Part shown: piece after piece, positions 31,519 to 42,459 of the stretch | Numbering within the stretch: the first letter of the stretch is position 1 | Layout of the letters: each line of letters opens with the position of its first letter | DNA from: Globisporangium splendens | Lineage: Eukaryota > Oomycota > Peronosporomycetes > Pythiales > Pythiaceae | Assembly (NCBI GenBank): GCA_006386115.1 | Contig: VFIW01000068.1 | Span: 124,001-188,000 of the forward strand | Length of the DNA: 64,000 bases | Direction: 5' to 3' | Position numbers and translations under genes: made by a program | The notes under the pieces: model-generated | Database searches by the model: none | What the model saw: the letters and a program-made list of their open reading frames with translations, nothing else | Told to the model about the DNA's origin: nothing

Positions 31519-34500
31519 TTAGCGATCGTAGCGGGTGAAGTTGCCACCGCCGCCCTGCTGATTTGGTGGTAGCGACCCGCGTTGCTGGTGCATGTTGCGC
31601 AGTCCCGCCTTCAACGCTTCGATGCCTTGTGGCACTCGAGGGGGAGGCACAGCCGAATGGGTGGATGGGAACGCCTGGGCTGGCCGCAAGCTGCCGCCGA
31701 AGGCTGACTGGATACGAGCATTGCCGCCACTGGGTCCACTGCGTGGAGCGCTGCTGCCGTAGCTGCTGCTGCCCCGGCCGCCATAGCCGCCACCGTAGCC
31801 TCCACCACGACCACCAGCGTTGTTGTTGCCATACTGAGAGCCGTACCCACCGCGTAGCTGGTTACTGTTGCGGTAGTCATTGCCACCTTGGTGACCGTAC
31901 GAGCTCTGGTTGTTGTAGCTGTTGCCACCACCGTAGCCACTGGAGGCACCACTCGTGTTATGAACTCCAAATTGGCCGCGCTTGTTGCGAGGTTCCTGAG
32001 AACCCCAGTGGCCGGATCCGTTGGTCAGGTACTGGTTGTACTGCTGCCCGCCTTGTTGGTCGTGGTTGTAGCGATTCACGTTCAGGTTGTTGTTCGTGTA
32101 ATTGCCTTGCTGCTGGTTGTTGTAGCCGCCACGGCCACCAAAGCCACCATTACCACGGCCACCGTAGCCACCGCCACGTCCACCACCTCGGCCTCCAGAG
32201 TTGTTGTGAACGTTCGTGAGCGCGCTTGCGCTTCCTGCCAGATCAATGATGTTGATGTTGGCTTTGCCGAAAAACGGGATCGATATCCGCTTGTCTTGGT
32301 CCGAGACCAGCACTGGTGCTGGCGGGATCGCGCCATCGAGGATGCGGCACACGTGGGTGTGTTTCGGAGGCAGGCGGTACTGAAAGCTGTAGCACTGGTT
32401 GTTTGGAATGTCCTGCAGATGCTGCTGGCTTTTCTCCGGGCTTGGCACAATGCATCCGATGGGGAAGTACACCGACTCCACGTAAATCAGCGTGCCGTTG
32501 AACGATTCCGAGATCTTTGGGTTCGCGATACCCTCAGGGTTCTCGGTCGTCGGTGGCACGTCGATCACTGGGCACTTCGAGTGGAAAAACACGATTTCGC
32601 GGCCAAAGCGTTCGTTGCGCTTCTTCTCGGCTTCCGTGAGCTGCGCGTTCCCTGGTTGCATCGCCTCCAGTAATCGGCTTTCGTCAATGAATGGAAGCAG
32701 CACGACCCACAACCATGGCATGGCCTTGCCATTCGGGTCCACGGGAATATCCTTTGGGTAAAAGTCGATAATCGGCGACTCCTCTTCCGACATGAGCCAG
32801 CGGTACGGCTTTGGAATCGCGTGGCTACTGCCCGCGGGGAACACGCCCATCAACTGCTCAAATGGTCGGAACGGTTGACCCTCGTCGAACGAGATCGTGA
32901 ACCGGTCGATGTTGCGCAGATCCGACGCAAACGGAGCGTAGTGGAACGGGTAGAACCACTGCCACGACGCACAGCCCGAGTAGTAGTACTTCATGACCCA
33001 ACACAACCCTTCAATGTAGCTCTGGAACACCTTTTCACGACCACCACCGTGCTCGATATCGTCGGCTTTCATCTTGTCACTGTAATACCGCGTCTTCCAC
33101 CCTGGTTCACCCAATCGGACGACATCCTGGACTTCATCGCGGTACTTCTCGAGTTGCGTCTCGACGCTTTCCTTGATGCGCGCTTTCACAGCTTCCTCAG
33201 GCGTCAGGCCGCCGTACTTCTTATCCGCAACGATCACATCCTTGTCGATACGTCGCTTCTTCAGGATCTCGACGGCGTCATCCTTGGCCGCGGCAGCTGC
33301 GATCTGGTCGCGTTTCTCGTGCGAGATCCGCGATTTGCGTCTTCGTTCGTTTTCGTCGTGTTTCAGCGCTCGCCGCTGGAAAATCACATCTTCGACAGCA
33401 CCGACTTCGGCCAAGATCACATCGACACGCGCGAGATTGACTTCGCCCTGGTCGGTCAAGTATCCGCCCATCGCAGGCAGCAGCTTGGCGTAGATCAAGA
33501 TCAAGAAATCGAGTGCACCATCGCGGATGTCGAGCGATGGCAAGTGCGGCAGGAAATCGTTTCCGACGAAGAAACAAAGAAACACGAAATCGTCGATTAC
33601 GCGCTCGAAATCGTATTCGAACGGCAAGACGAGGGAAAGTGGCTGCAAACGCAAGATATAAAGTGCAGAGAATGGGTTAGTATCAGCATCATGAAATGAA
33701 TTCGGATGATGGATTTGTTGCCTTTCGTACCTCAAATTCGATCTTGAGGTATTCGCGCAGCGTCGCAATATGCAAGAACTGCAATGGCTTCTGGTCCGAC
33801 GGAATGAGATCGCCATCGTGCTCGCCGAAATCACCACGCTTGCGCTTGTGGTCCGGCACGCCATTGGCATCCAGCACCGTTTTCTGCTTTTCGCGCTCGC
33901 GTTCGTACTTCTGCTTACCAAACAGCACTTCTTCACGTAAGATGGAGAACTTGACCTCATGGGTCGCGAGCCCAAGCATAATGAGATCGGCATCGAGACC
34001 GTGCAACACATGGTGCTGGTTAGGATCATACCCTGGCTGCGAGCGCTGCACACGAATATACTGCATCAGCTTGTGCTCGCCTTCACCCGGCACGCCGGCA
34101 TCCGAAAAGATAACCTGCAAGAGTAACACACACCAATGCGGTTTAGCATCTTCTGTATCCATTAATTGTCCAAGCGTATGGCAAGGAGCTCCACGTACCT
34201 TCACTGACTTCCACGCCGGATTGTTGTTGATGCGGTCGCGAATGTAGAATCGCATGTACTTGGCCAGCTTTGACATAAACTTCGTACCGGGGGTAATCAC
34301 GTTCGAGTCCCACGCCTTTTCCTGCTTCGACGGCACATTGTGGCCCAGTGCCTTCATGTACTCGAGCGCTTCCTTCTCGACCTCCATGCGCTGCTCCGCT
34401 TCCTGCGCGGCGCGGAAACGACGCGCACGCTGCTGGTTCATCTTGGCACGTGGTGCAACGCCATCGATCGCGAGGTAGAGCACTCGACGCGGACGCACGG

Positions 34501-34777
34501 CAGCGACCAGTCGATCCACATACGCCATGATGCGGCGGTACATCTCTTCCTCGGTCTTTGGCGCCTCACCATGCTCCGGGTGGGCGCACGGGTGGATAAG
34601 CCCATTCATATCCACATACAGGTTGTCGACCTCAAAGCCGTTCGGGTTGGACCCCGTCGTGTCCATCAGCTCGTAGTGGTGCTCGCCCTCGAGCACGACG
34701 GCGCGGTTCTCCACGCAGTCAACGACGCACTTCGGGTACTTCTCCTGGATCCAGCGGTAGAAAGCGGGGACACCCAT
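31519..34777 (-). CDS. XRN2: 5'-3' exoribonuclease, XRN2/Rat1 type, 3 exons
   Basis: Exons 34777-34199, 34114-33731 and 33642-31519 join in phase 0 to about 1028 residues. The start MGVPAFYRWIQEKYPK is the invariant XRN beginning. Conserved parts follow: VDNLYVDMNGLIHPC, LYLAIDGVAPRAKMNQQRAR, VIFSDAGVPGEGEHKLMQYI, HHVLHGLDADLIMLGLATHE, and FVFLCFFVGNDFLPHLPSLD. The second half has the XRN2-type domain (EGLCWVMKYYYSGCASWQWF, YPFHYAPFASDLRNI). The C-terminus is a Gly/Tyr/Asn-rich RGG/GYGG tail, common in RNA-binding proteins. XRN2/Rat1 degrades 5'-monophosphate RNA in the nucleus during transcription termination and rRNA processing. The length and C-terminal layout fit XRN2 better than the longer cytoplasmic XRN1. 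Confidence 0.92.
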
Positions 34778-35820
34778 GGTCGTCTGCTAGTGGAGCTGTC
34801 TGCTGCCTTGTCGCCTGCGTCACTGCGCTGTTCCTTCCCTTGAGCTGCTGCTTCCTTCCGCCGATTCCGCGTCTCGTTGCCGTCAGAAGTAAGCTGGAGT
34901 GTGGCGTTTCTAAATTGGTAGGAATAGAAATAGAAACGATACAAGACACGATATGATTGGTGACAAGCGAGACAAATGTCTTTTCGACCCGGGTTTGAAA
35001 GGTGATAAAACCCGGGTCAGAAATGAGCATACCTGTGGAAATGCATGTACAGTAAGAGCATAATCAGGATGGAATTCGAGGGTTTTGAGTCGTAAATTGC
35101 ATCCTGATTGTGGTGCTTGAGGTGAGTTATAGCTTAGTTGCCAATCACTGTATCGATGCCTAAAATTGCCTCAAAGATTGCCTCATCTTCTTGGAAAGTC
35201 ACGGCAATGTTGAAGTTGCCATTCGCATAGTTCCGCACCAGCAAAGAAAGCAGACGGGCAATGACCATTGAGCGCAATGGCGTGGATGCTACCGAGCGAA
35301 TGCTGCTGCACGCGTACAATGGCGCTCAGCAAGTGGGAGTGCGCGCATGTGTGCACACGTGAATAGAGAGAATATTGTGTATTTGTGATGTGATGTCTGA
35401 CGTAAATGGCATTTGTATTATACATGCAGATAAAGCCCAACAGGAGGTGGAACAGCTTTACGATCGAGTGGAGCACATTGGAATCGTTTTGACGGACGCA
35501 GAAGGCAAGTTAACCAGTGCATTATGTTTGCGTTGTTTAACTGCGAGTTTCAAGCGCTGCGAATTGCTTGGTGGTGCTATGCAGCGGAGATGACAAGTCT
35601 GTGGCTAGAGCTCTTGCGTCTGGCAAATCCGATTCTCAAGCGACGAGTGCGGCAGTGGAGACAGCAAACAAGGAACGAAGCTAATGGAGAAGCCAACAAT
35701 AAACACACGCAGCGTGAGCAGCAAAGCTTTTGATCAGGCGTTCGGCATGTCTGATCCGAATGGTATCGTTTTTCTTAACATGTAGCGTTAAGTGCTTGTG
35801 TGGGTACATGTGGTGTCAGT
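34778..35820. other. Intergenic stretch with a possible gene remnant
   Basis: Most of this stretch holds nothing I can support. On the plus strand, ATG 35261 opens a 24-codon frame ending in CAGCAA|GTGGGA. About 100 bases later a helical stretch (DKAQQEVEQLYDRVEHIGIV) appears after an ATGCAG acceptor, but the phases do not match. It may be the 5' part of a decayed gene. Confidence 0.3.
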
Positions 35821-36597
35821 TTACCATGGCAGCACATATCCTTCAAGGTGGAACACCTTGGCCGAGTCCTCCAGCGTCGCGTTTTCGATGATCTTGGTCA
35901 AACCGGCAACACTCTCCTTCGGTGTCACGTTGCCCTTGTTGAAGACCATCTCCGTCGCAACGTAGCCAGGGTGCAGCAAGAGGCACCCGATCTTTTCGTT
36001 TTTCAAGTCGATCGCCAAGCTCGAAGTGATCATGTTGAGCGCCGTCTTCGAGGCACGGTAGCCGTAGAATCCACCCGACGAGTTATCGGCGATACTGCCC
36101 ATGCGAGACGTGGTTTGCACCACAAATGCACTGCCGTTCGCCTTCACAGCGAGTCTCAAATTTGACAAAAACGCACGAGTCGTCAAAAAGGGACCCACCG
36201 CGTTCACTTCGAATTGGCGCATCAAGTCTTCCTTCGTGGTGCTCTCGAGGTCCTTGTGCTCCAAGACACCGGCATTGTTGATGAGGAGGTCAATCGGCAT
36301 GTCTTTCAGAGCTTCGGCAGCGCTCAAGATCGATTGTTCATCGCTTGTGTCGATCGGAATCAGCTTCCACGGTGCAAGGTCCTTCAACTGCAACTCATAC
36401 ACAAAGCACACCTCGTCCGGTCAGTCATCGTTTCCCAAGGTGCTGCATCAATTTATACTGAAGCGTACCTCCTGCGACGCCTTCTCGATGCTCCTCGCCG
36501 ACGCGATGACCTTCCAGCCCTGCTTCACGTAGTGCTCGGTGAATGCGAGTCCGATGCCGCGGTTGCAGCCAGTGATCAGCACGGTCTTCGTGGCCAT
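35821..36597 (-). CDS. Short-chain dehydrogenase/reductase, 2 exons
   Basis: Exon 1 is 36597-36469 and exon 2 is 36387-35821 (donor GTACGC; acceptor TTGCAG), giving about 231 residues. The Rossmann nucleotide-binding motif is TVLITGCNRGIGLAFTEHYV at the N-terminus. The structural motif NNAG appears in DLLINNAGVLEHKD. The catalytic Tyr and Lys are in GFYGYRASKTALNM (YxxxK), with the serine in the QTTSRMGSIADNSSGG segment. The loop PGYVATEM follows. This is a classical cytosolic SDR of the C-factor/sniffer-like subgroup; the substrate cannot be told from sequence. It is divergent from SDF2, with 223 bases between their start codons. Confidence 0.88.
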
Positions 36598-36820
36598 CCT
36601 TCGAGGTCGATGTCTCTTTTTTTTGTGAGCCAGGCTCGTTTCAGAAAGGATCACGGGCCAGTATTGGGTACTTTCAACCAGTATTTTCCGGTATCGTCTC
36701 GGTACTTCGTGCTAATAGTACCCCCTCCCTGTTTGTGGGAGGAGAAGGAGGAGCTGCTGACAAGAGCTGCCCACGCGGCAACATTTGGATACTGTGCAGC
36801 TCTCTCAGTCGGACAGGAAC

Positions 36821-37813
36821 ATGCGGGGCGTGATGATGACGATGACGGCGGCCGTGGCGTGCGCCGTGCTGCTTCTGGACAGCGCCGCGTCTTCAGCGCA
36901 TGCGCGCAGCCACAACGCCAACACGCACTGCGTGCGATGGCGCGCGACCGGAGGATGCGATCCGCACGGCGTGCGAGAGCCGCACAACGACGCAGCGTGC
37001 TCCAAGACGATCGCACCGGGACTCTCGGGCTACTGCGAGTGCGAAGACCGCCGCCGTGTGCGCGAGGTGACGTGTGACCACCACGAGTTCAACTGCGAAG
37101 CGGCGTGCGCGGAGGACTCGTCGGCAGATCTGACCTGTACGTTATGAAATGTGCATGCGTCCAATTGTAGATGACTGACTCAGCATGTGCCTTTTGTAGA
37201 TCCCGCAGGGTTTGAGTATGTGACCTGCGGCAGCTCGATCAAGCTTGTGCACGAGCAGACGCGCTTCCGATTGCACTCGCACGAGATCGCGTACGGCGGC
37301 GGGAGCGGCCAGCAGTCGATTACAGCGCACAGTTCGCGCAACGATCGCAACAGCTACTGGCTCGTGAAGGAAGGCGACGGCGAAGTCGGATGCGTGGTCG
37401 GCGACAAGATCCAATGCGGCGCGACGATTCGCCTCGAGCATGTGCCGACGCGCCGCAACCTGCACACGCACAATTTCGGCGCGCCGTTAACCGGGGGCCA
37501 CGACGAAGTCAGCGGCTTCGGTGTCGCGGGCGAGGGCGATGCGCTGGACACGTGGATCGTCGAGTGCGAAGAAAGCAAGCAGTGCAGCGCAGCAGACCAG
37601 TGCGAAGACGACGGCCAGTGGAAGCGCGGCGAGATCGTGCGCTTAAAGAGCGCGGGCACGGGCAAGTACTTGGTGACGGGTCCTCACGCTCGCTTCGACG
37701 ACAACAACTGCCCGCGCTGTCCGATCAACGGGCAGCAGGAAGTGAGCGCGACGTCAGAGAAGCGCGAGAACTCGCTCTGGTTCGCCGGCGAGGGCATCTA
37801 CGTGACGCACTAG
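36821..37813 (+). CDS. SDF2: SDF2-like ER MIR-domain protein, 2 exons
   Basis: Exons 36821-37136 and 37200-37813 join in phase 1 (ACCT|GTACGT ... TTTGTAG|AT) to about 309 residues. A signal peptide (TAAVACAVLLLDSAASSAHA) is followed by a cysteine-rich unit of about 60 residues (CVRWRATGGCDPHG, GYCECEDRRRVREVTC). Three MIR repeats then form the body: VTCGSSIKLVHEQTRFRLHS, IQCGATIRLEHVPTRRNLHT and GEIVRLKSAGTGKYLVTG. It ends ENSLWFAGEGIYVTH without a canonical HDEL-type signal. SDF2 proteins work in the ER lumen with Hsp70/Hsp40 chaperones in glycoprotein quality control. The N-terminal cysteine unit is not part of animal SDF2. The start at 36821 was chosen because it puts the hydrophobic core right after the initiator; ATG 36785 is also in frame. 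Confidence 0.88.
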
Positions 37814-37964
37814 CAAAGCGGCTAAAGGATGAAGATCAACACCATTGTTTTCCTAAATAGTTCATGTCATTTTGTCATGTTCACAATCGTTTTGACGTTC
37901 TCACGTCCTTTCAGCAACAACAGCAAACAACAGCGGCCACGCATGCTCAAATAGAAACTCGTTG

Positions 37965-40656
37965 CTAGTCGTCTCCGGTGAGGTCAAGTTCCACGACTTC
38001 GAAGCCATCGTCGTCGAGGCTGAACTGCATGTCCTTGTCGGCCTTGAGGAACACGACTGGCACGCCGCCGTGGTTCTCGGGCATGTCGAACAGCGCCTTA
38101 CTCAGATGCCGCTCCTCGTCATGCAGCATCGCGACAAACGAGCAGGACGACGTGGCCGCGTTGCTGACTTTAGAGCAGCATTGCAGCACATCATGTGCGC
38201 CGAAACTTGCTTCCAACCGCTCGGCGACCTGGAGCAAGTAGCATTTAGATGCCTCTTTGTACCACTTGATCGCTTGCGCTTCGAGTTTCAGGAGCTTCGT
38301 GAGCACAACCCGCAGCAAACTATCTGGATCCACGTCGCCGATGGCGTCCGAGAGCATAGCCTTCAACTTGGTCGCCGATGAGTCGGCACTCAACATGTAC
38401 GACTGCATAGAGACAAGCTTACAGGGTCAAATGGGCCACACTGAGAGAATCCACGTATAGAAACAAATAGGACGCACCGTCGAAAAAAGCGCCGTGAACG
38501 CCTTGGCTTTCTTCATGGTCTCGTGCTCTTGCGCTTTCAGCTCCTTCTCTTCTGCGCGCTTTGACAGTTCCGATTCGATCGACGCTTGGTTCAGATCGCT
38601 TAGAAATTGCTTCTCCTCCAAATGCGACACGATCCACACCATGCACTTGTCCGGATTGTCGCCGCACGCAAGCACACTCGCGTTCGCGTCTTCGCGAGTG
38701 AACCCCATCGAGACCAGTCGGTCGGCCGTGAGGCTATTGCGCGCGCGTCTCGTGCTGTCGCCACCAGAGCCGCTGTTTCGTCGGCGGGCGTTCCGACGCG
38801 TGGTTGCCGATGTTGGAGTAGGAGGATCGTGCTGTGGCGACCAGCGTGGCTCAATAGAATCTGTAGTGCATCCATAAAAACATTACGCGTGAACCATCAA
38901 GCTGCAGATACGTACAAACCAAAGCTCGTAACGTACCGACTGAAGACCGTGCACGGTGCGCTGTGTGGTGGTCCGAGTCGTCGTCACTTTCGTCGGCGAT
39001 CGTGTTCCGGTTGCGTGACGTGATTGCCGAGCCGTGCGACAAAGCCTTCGCGATCCTCTCGTCCGACGACGTCGATGACGAAGCAGAAGAAGCGGATAAT
39101 CCTCTCGGTCGTGCGCGCTTCTTGCCGGAATGAGAAGGTTTCGCTGTCCCTACCGATGGACTAGCAACGGAGCTTGCTGGCGCTGATGGTTTTGTATTGT
39201 TCGGTACTTGCGAAGCAACAACGCTTGATGGCTGGGTGGGTGAAGCCACCACAGGCTCGACTTTGGGGCGTGGAATCACTTCGGCTCGGACTGGAGGGGC
39301 AGAAGCATTCTGCTTTTGCGTAGCTGCCGTAGCATCTGTAGGCGAAGTCACAGACTGCTTGCTGCTCGGCGCTGCCTTAGCGGGAGCAGGAGATGGGACC
39401 GAAGGTTGCGATGCTCCAACTGGTTTCACTGGCGTCGTAGTCGTGGTGTCTGGAGCAACGCTTGGCTTTGCGCTGCTCGTCTTAGTCCCGTCAAGTTTTG
39501 TACCACTGTTCTTCGAAATTGCAGTTGGCTGCTGTTGTGGTGAAGGCTGAACGGGGGTCGTACTATCCACCGTCGTTGTCGGAACTGCATCTGGAACTGC
39601 CACACTTGACGCTACCTGTGCTGAGTGGACAATCGCCGGCGGCAGAGGTGCTGGGTGTATAATCGTTGGCGTAGCAGGCTTCGCTTGCGCTTGTTGGGGA
39701 TTCAATCCACCATTGACCTGTGCGACAGGAGTCTGTGATTGCGATCCGTTGGGTGTCGGCAGCGTCGGAGCTGCGAGAATGCGTGGCCGTGTTGGTGCTG
39801 GCGCTGCTGGTGCTACTGTCACTGGAGCAGCGACACCTAGTGAGCTGCCAGGCGACGAAATAACTCGATCTGGCGCGAAGTTTGTTGTTCCGTTGGTCGC
39901 AATTGGCGGCGCTGGCATTAGCGACAGCGAAAGAGGAGCTGGCGACAGTGCGTTCAATAAGAACGCAGGCGGGCTCACAGGAAGCGCGGGACTCGACTGC
40001 TGATGTGGTGCAGAGCTGCCCGTGAATCCAGAAGCTGCGTAGTGTCCATTGCTGACTCCAGGACTGTTCGTGGAGCTTGCCGAGGGATTCACATTTGCAG
40101 TCGGCGGCACTACCTGCGCGCTGAATTTGTACGAACAGATCTCAAACTCGATATCTATCTGCGCACAGAAGACCACGAACACACTGTCAGCATCAATCAC
40201 AGCAATATACATGGGCAAAATACAAAGCAAAGGCACCATGATGTACCTCCAAATGGTATCGAAACAGGAGTGCCACATCTTTCACTTGCATACCGCGCAC
40301 AGTTTGATTGTTGATGGATCGCAGCACCCAACCTGCACACCACACAGCAACAACTCAATGAAATGCCGGCCGTCAGAGCAATAGAACAATCCCACGAGCT
40401 ACGCCATACCTCTCTGAATGCCAGCACGCGCCGCTGGCGAGTTGGGAAAAATGTACGACACCACGGCCATGTAATCGAGGGGCGAGACGCCTCTGCGCTG
40501 CTCCAGCGACATGCCAAAGGACCGATCCGTCAGGTGCTTCACGACTCGCACCAGCGAGATCGGACCCGGAGCCACTGCTTCCGACGTAAACGCAGGCTGC
40601 GCTGATGCTGGGAGAGCGGCTGTCGACGGCATCGTGGACAACACCGAGTTTTCCAT
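37965..40656 (-). CDS. PDZ-UBA domain protein of unknown function, 5 exons
   Basis: Exons 40656-40410, 40332-40247, 40158-38937, 38860-38478 and 38402-37965 join in phase to about 791 residues. Exons 1-2 encode a PDZ-like domain (RSFGMSLEQR, LDYMAVVSYIFPNSPAARAG, GWVLRSINNQTVRGMQVKDV). Exon 3 is a Pro/Ser/Thr/Ala-rich linker of about 380 residues with a basic GKKRARPRG patch. Exon 4 carries a UBA domain (RLVSMGFTREDANASVLACG, DKCMVWIVSHLEE) followed by a coiled coil. Exon 5 is helical, with a tail ending in acidic VVELDLTGDD. UBA binds ubiquitin and PDZ binds C-termini, so an adaptor in ubiquitin-linked trafficking or degradation is plausible. The complete architecture is not one I recognise. 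Confidence 0.75.
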
Positions 40657-41180
40657 CAAGAAGGACGACGCGCCAATTGTGTTTTTCTACTTGGGACTCA
40701 CTCGCTCACTTGAACAAATGCCGCATGAACAGAGACAATTAATAAGCCACGTACTGTGGTCTGTGCACACACGCACACGCGTATGGCCACACAGACAGAG
40801 ACGCACACGCGCCTTCAGAGCCCTTTGGTCGCGATAAAATGCGCCAACTGTCTGTGGCGCTAAACCCCGAATGGGACTAAACTACCTCCTTTCGACGATA
40901 GTCCTGTATAACTGAATATGACTAAGAGCCATCAAAGCACTATGATTCGCTACAAACAACATTCACTGTATGTGATTCGCTCAAAAAAATGAAAAGGACA
41001 AAACCTGTTAAAATGGAGTAATTGCATCATTTGTAATTGTATCAATCCACAGAGTTTATGGATTTTGTCGTAATTGTGCTCCTGCAATTCAAAAATGAAT
41101 TGATTAGTGCCATGAAAGGACGCCGAGAGAGTGATTGTCCAAGTTCAACAAGTGCATTCTGTATTTGACTGAATGCCGAA
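40657..41180. other. Intergenic region, putative divergent promoter
   Basis: 524 bases between two divergent starts. It is AT-rich toward 41,100 and contains a short CACACACGCACACGCG run near 40,765. No gene or RNA is seen. Confidence 0.5.
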
Positions 41181-41689
41181 ATGGCTTCGTTCGCAGACGG
41201 CCTCGCGCGCCATGAGCTCGAGCTGCGCGACTCGACGCGCGAGGAGCTCTATAGCAGCCCCACGCGCGAGCTGCCCGTCGAGATCCAGCAGATGGCGGTC
41301 GAGGACACCGCGTGAGCTACTTTGTGTTTGCGGAAGTCCAGGAGCTGCAGAAGACCGTCAAAAAGTACAAAAAGACGTTCCATGTGCGTTTTTGTGGGGT
41401 GACATGATTGGTGTATATCTATCTCTACTCGAAGATGAACAGAGCTTCCTGCTATGTTTGCGATAATTAAATTTGTTATAATGCTTGTGGTGACGTGGGG
41501 TGTAGGACTTCGTGCATTTCCTGGAGCGAGAGCGCAAGATCTCTCAGGATCTGGAAGTCGAAGTTCTTGAAATGAAGAGGAGCTTTGAGCAAATCTCCGG
41601 TACGTTCTCGTCTAATGCAAAGCAAATCGCACCAGACCACACACAGCTACGCCAAGTGAACGAGGAGAACAGCAGCAGATTATTCGAAG
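41181..41689 (+). pseudogene. 5' part of a coiled-coil gene split by the retrotransposon island
   Basis: ATG 41181 opens MASFADGLARHELELRDS and continues to ...AVEDTA, where TGA 41313 would stop it. The next frame carries on smoothly as VSYFVFAEVQELQKTVKKYK to the donor CAT|GTGCGT at 41383, so one base appears to be missing near 41,310. Exon 2 starts at 41506 (DFVHFLERERKISQDLEVEV) and runs as coiled coil to RLFE at 41688. One base beyond, the chromovirus LTR begins. The protein resumes in frame at 63,043. The family is not recognised; the pattern is that of long cytoskeletal or basal-body coiled-coil proteins. Confidence 0.65.
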
Positions 41690-41690
41690 C

Positions 41691-42340
41691 TGTAATGGGC
41701 CATAACCAGCCATTACATGAAGGTGGATCTGTCCCCAGATCTAGTCTGCCACACACCACCTTCAGCGTGCATTGTGGAGACACAAATAACAAAGGGATTA
41801 CGGTAATACAGTCCCCACATGCACGTGTGACGTCATTCGATGACGTCACGAGTGTTCTCTGTGCTGATCAGTGCAGAATGTTGTTCTCATGTACTAATCA
41901 GTACAGAGCAATGACATCCATGTACTAATCAAGTACTGAGTGATGGTTCCTGCTTGGGAAACTGGACTGGCGACGAGACCGACGTGTCTCTGCCACCTGG
42001 AGTGAGTGGCGCGAGCCAATCACTTTGCAGGGATTTTATACAAGACTTGAAGTTCAAGCTTCTCGAAGATCCCGTAGGTTCAACCTCAGTGTACCCAAGG
42101 TTTTATATATCAGATTCATAGGTTTTATTGTGTATGTTTAGGTTTTAGTTATAAAAGCTGTAGGATCCCTTGGGGTTCATTAGCAAGTAGCGACAGGAAC
42201 CATAACCATTTTTAATTCAGTTGCAAATTTTCCTCCAAGCCCTCAAGTCTTCTTCCTCCCTCCAAGTCGGGAGATCGCTTCCTCTGGCACAAGCGTGTGT
42301 GCCGTGTTTGAGGGACTGTTGTGAACAGCGCCCTCTTACA
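41691..42340 (+). repeat. 5' LTR of copy A (650 bp)
   Basis: Starts TGTAATGGGCC and ends CCCTCTTACA. It contains the paired TGACGTCAT/ATGACGTCA palindrome at 41828-41848, several TGTACTAATCAGTAC-like palindromes, a TATATA stretch near 42110, and GGTTTTATTGTGTATG before the likely RNA start. Confidence 0.92.
41828..41848. promoter_or_regulatory. Double CRE-like palindrome in the LTR
   Basis: TGACGTCAT and ATGACGTCA flank a 3-base TCG centre, making a perfect palindrome. Each half contains the CREB/ATF-type bZIP core TGACGTCA. It is present in all five LTR copies in the window (this one plus those starting at 48693, 53241, 60242 and the inverted copy), so it is probably part of the LTR promoter. 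Confidence 0.6.
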
Positions 42341-42342
42341 CC

Positions 42343-42360
42343 TGGTAGCACTTCGAGCGG
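42343..42360 (+). other. Putative primer-binding site
   Basis: TGGTAGCACTTCGAGCGG begins 2 bases after the LTR end, the usual place for the tRNA primer. TGG is the complement of the tRNA CCA end. The TGGTAGC start resembles the complement of an initiator Met tRNA end, but the tRNA was not identified. Copy B has the same site at 53894. Confidence 0.6.
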
Positions 42361-42459
42361 TCCTTCCAACGACCCAGTGAAGTGAAGAGGTTTGACGACG
42401 CGGCTTTAAGCACGTCGAGCATTCCTGTCGAAGACCCTGCGAGCATCCTTGTTCGGAAC

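Noticed and set aside
31563..32673. Long plus-strand ORFs opposite the XRN2 C-terminus
   Set aside because: They are Val- and Cys/His-rich readings of the complement of GYGG/RGG repeats, not genes.
41590..41645. Possible intron (GTACGT ... CACACAG) in exon 2 of the split coiled-coil gene
   Set aside because: Removing it would shift the frame out of the coiled coil; reading straight through keeps the frame that resumes after the island.
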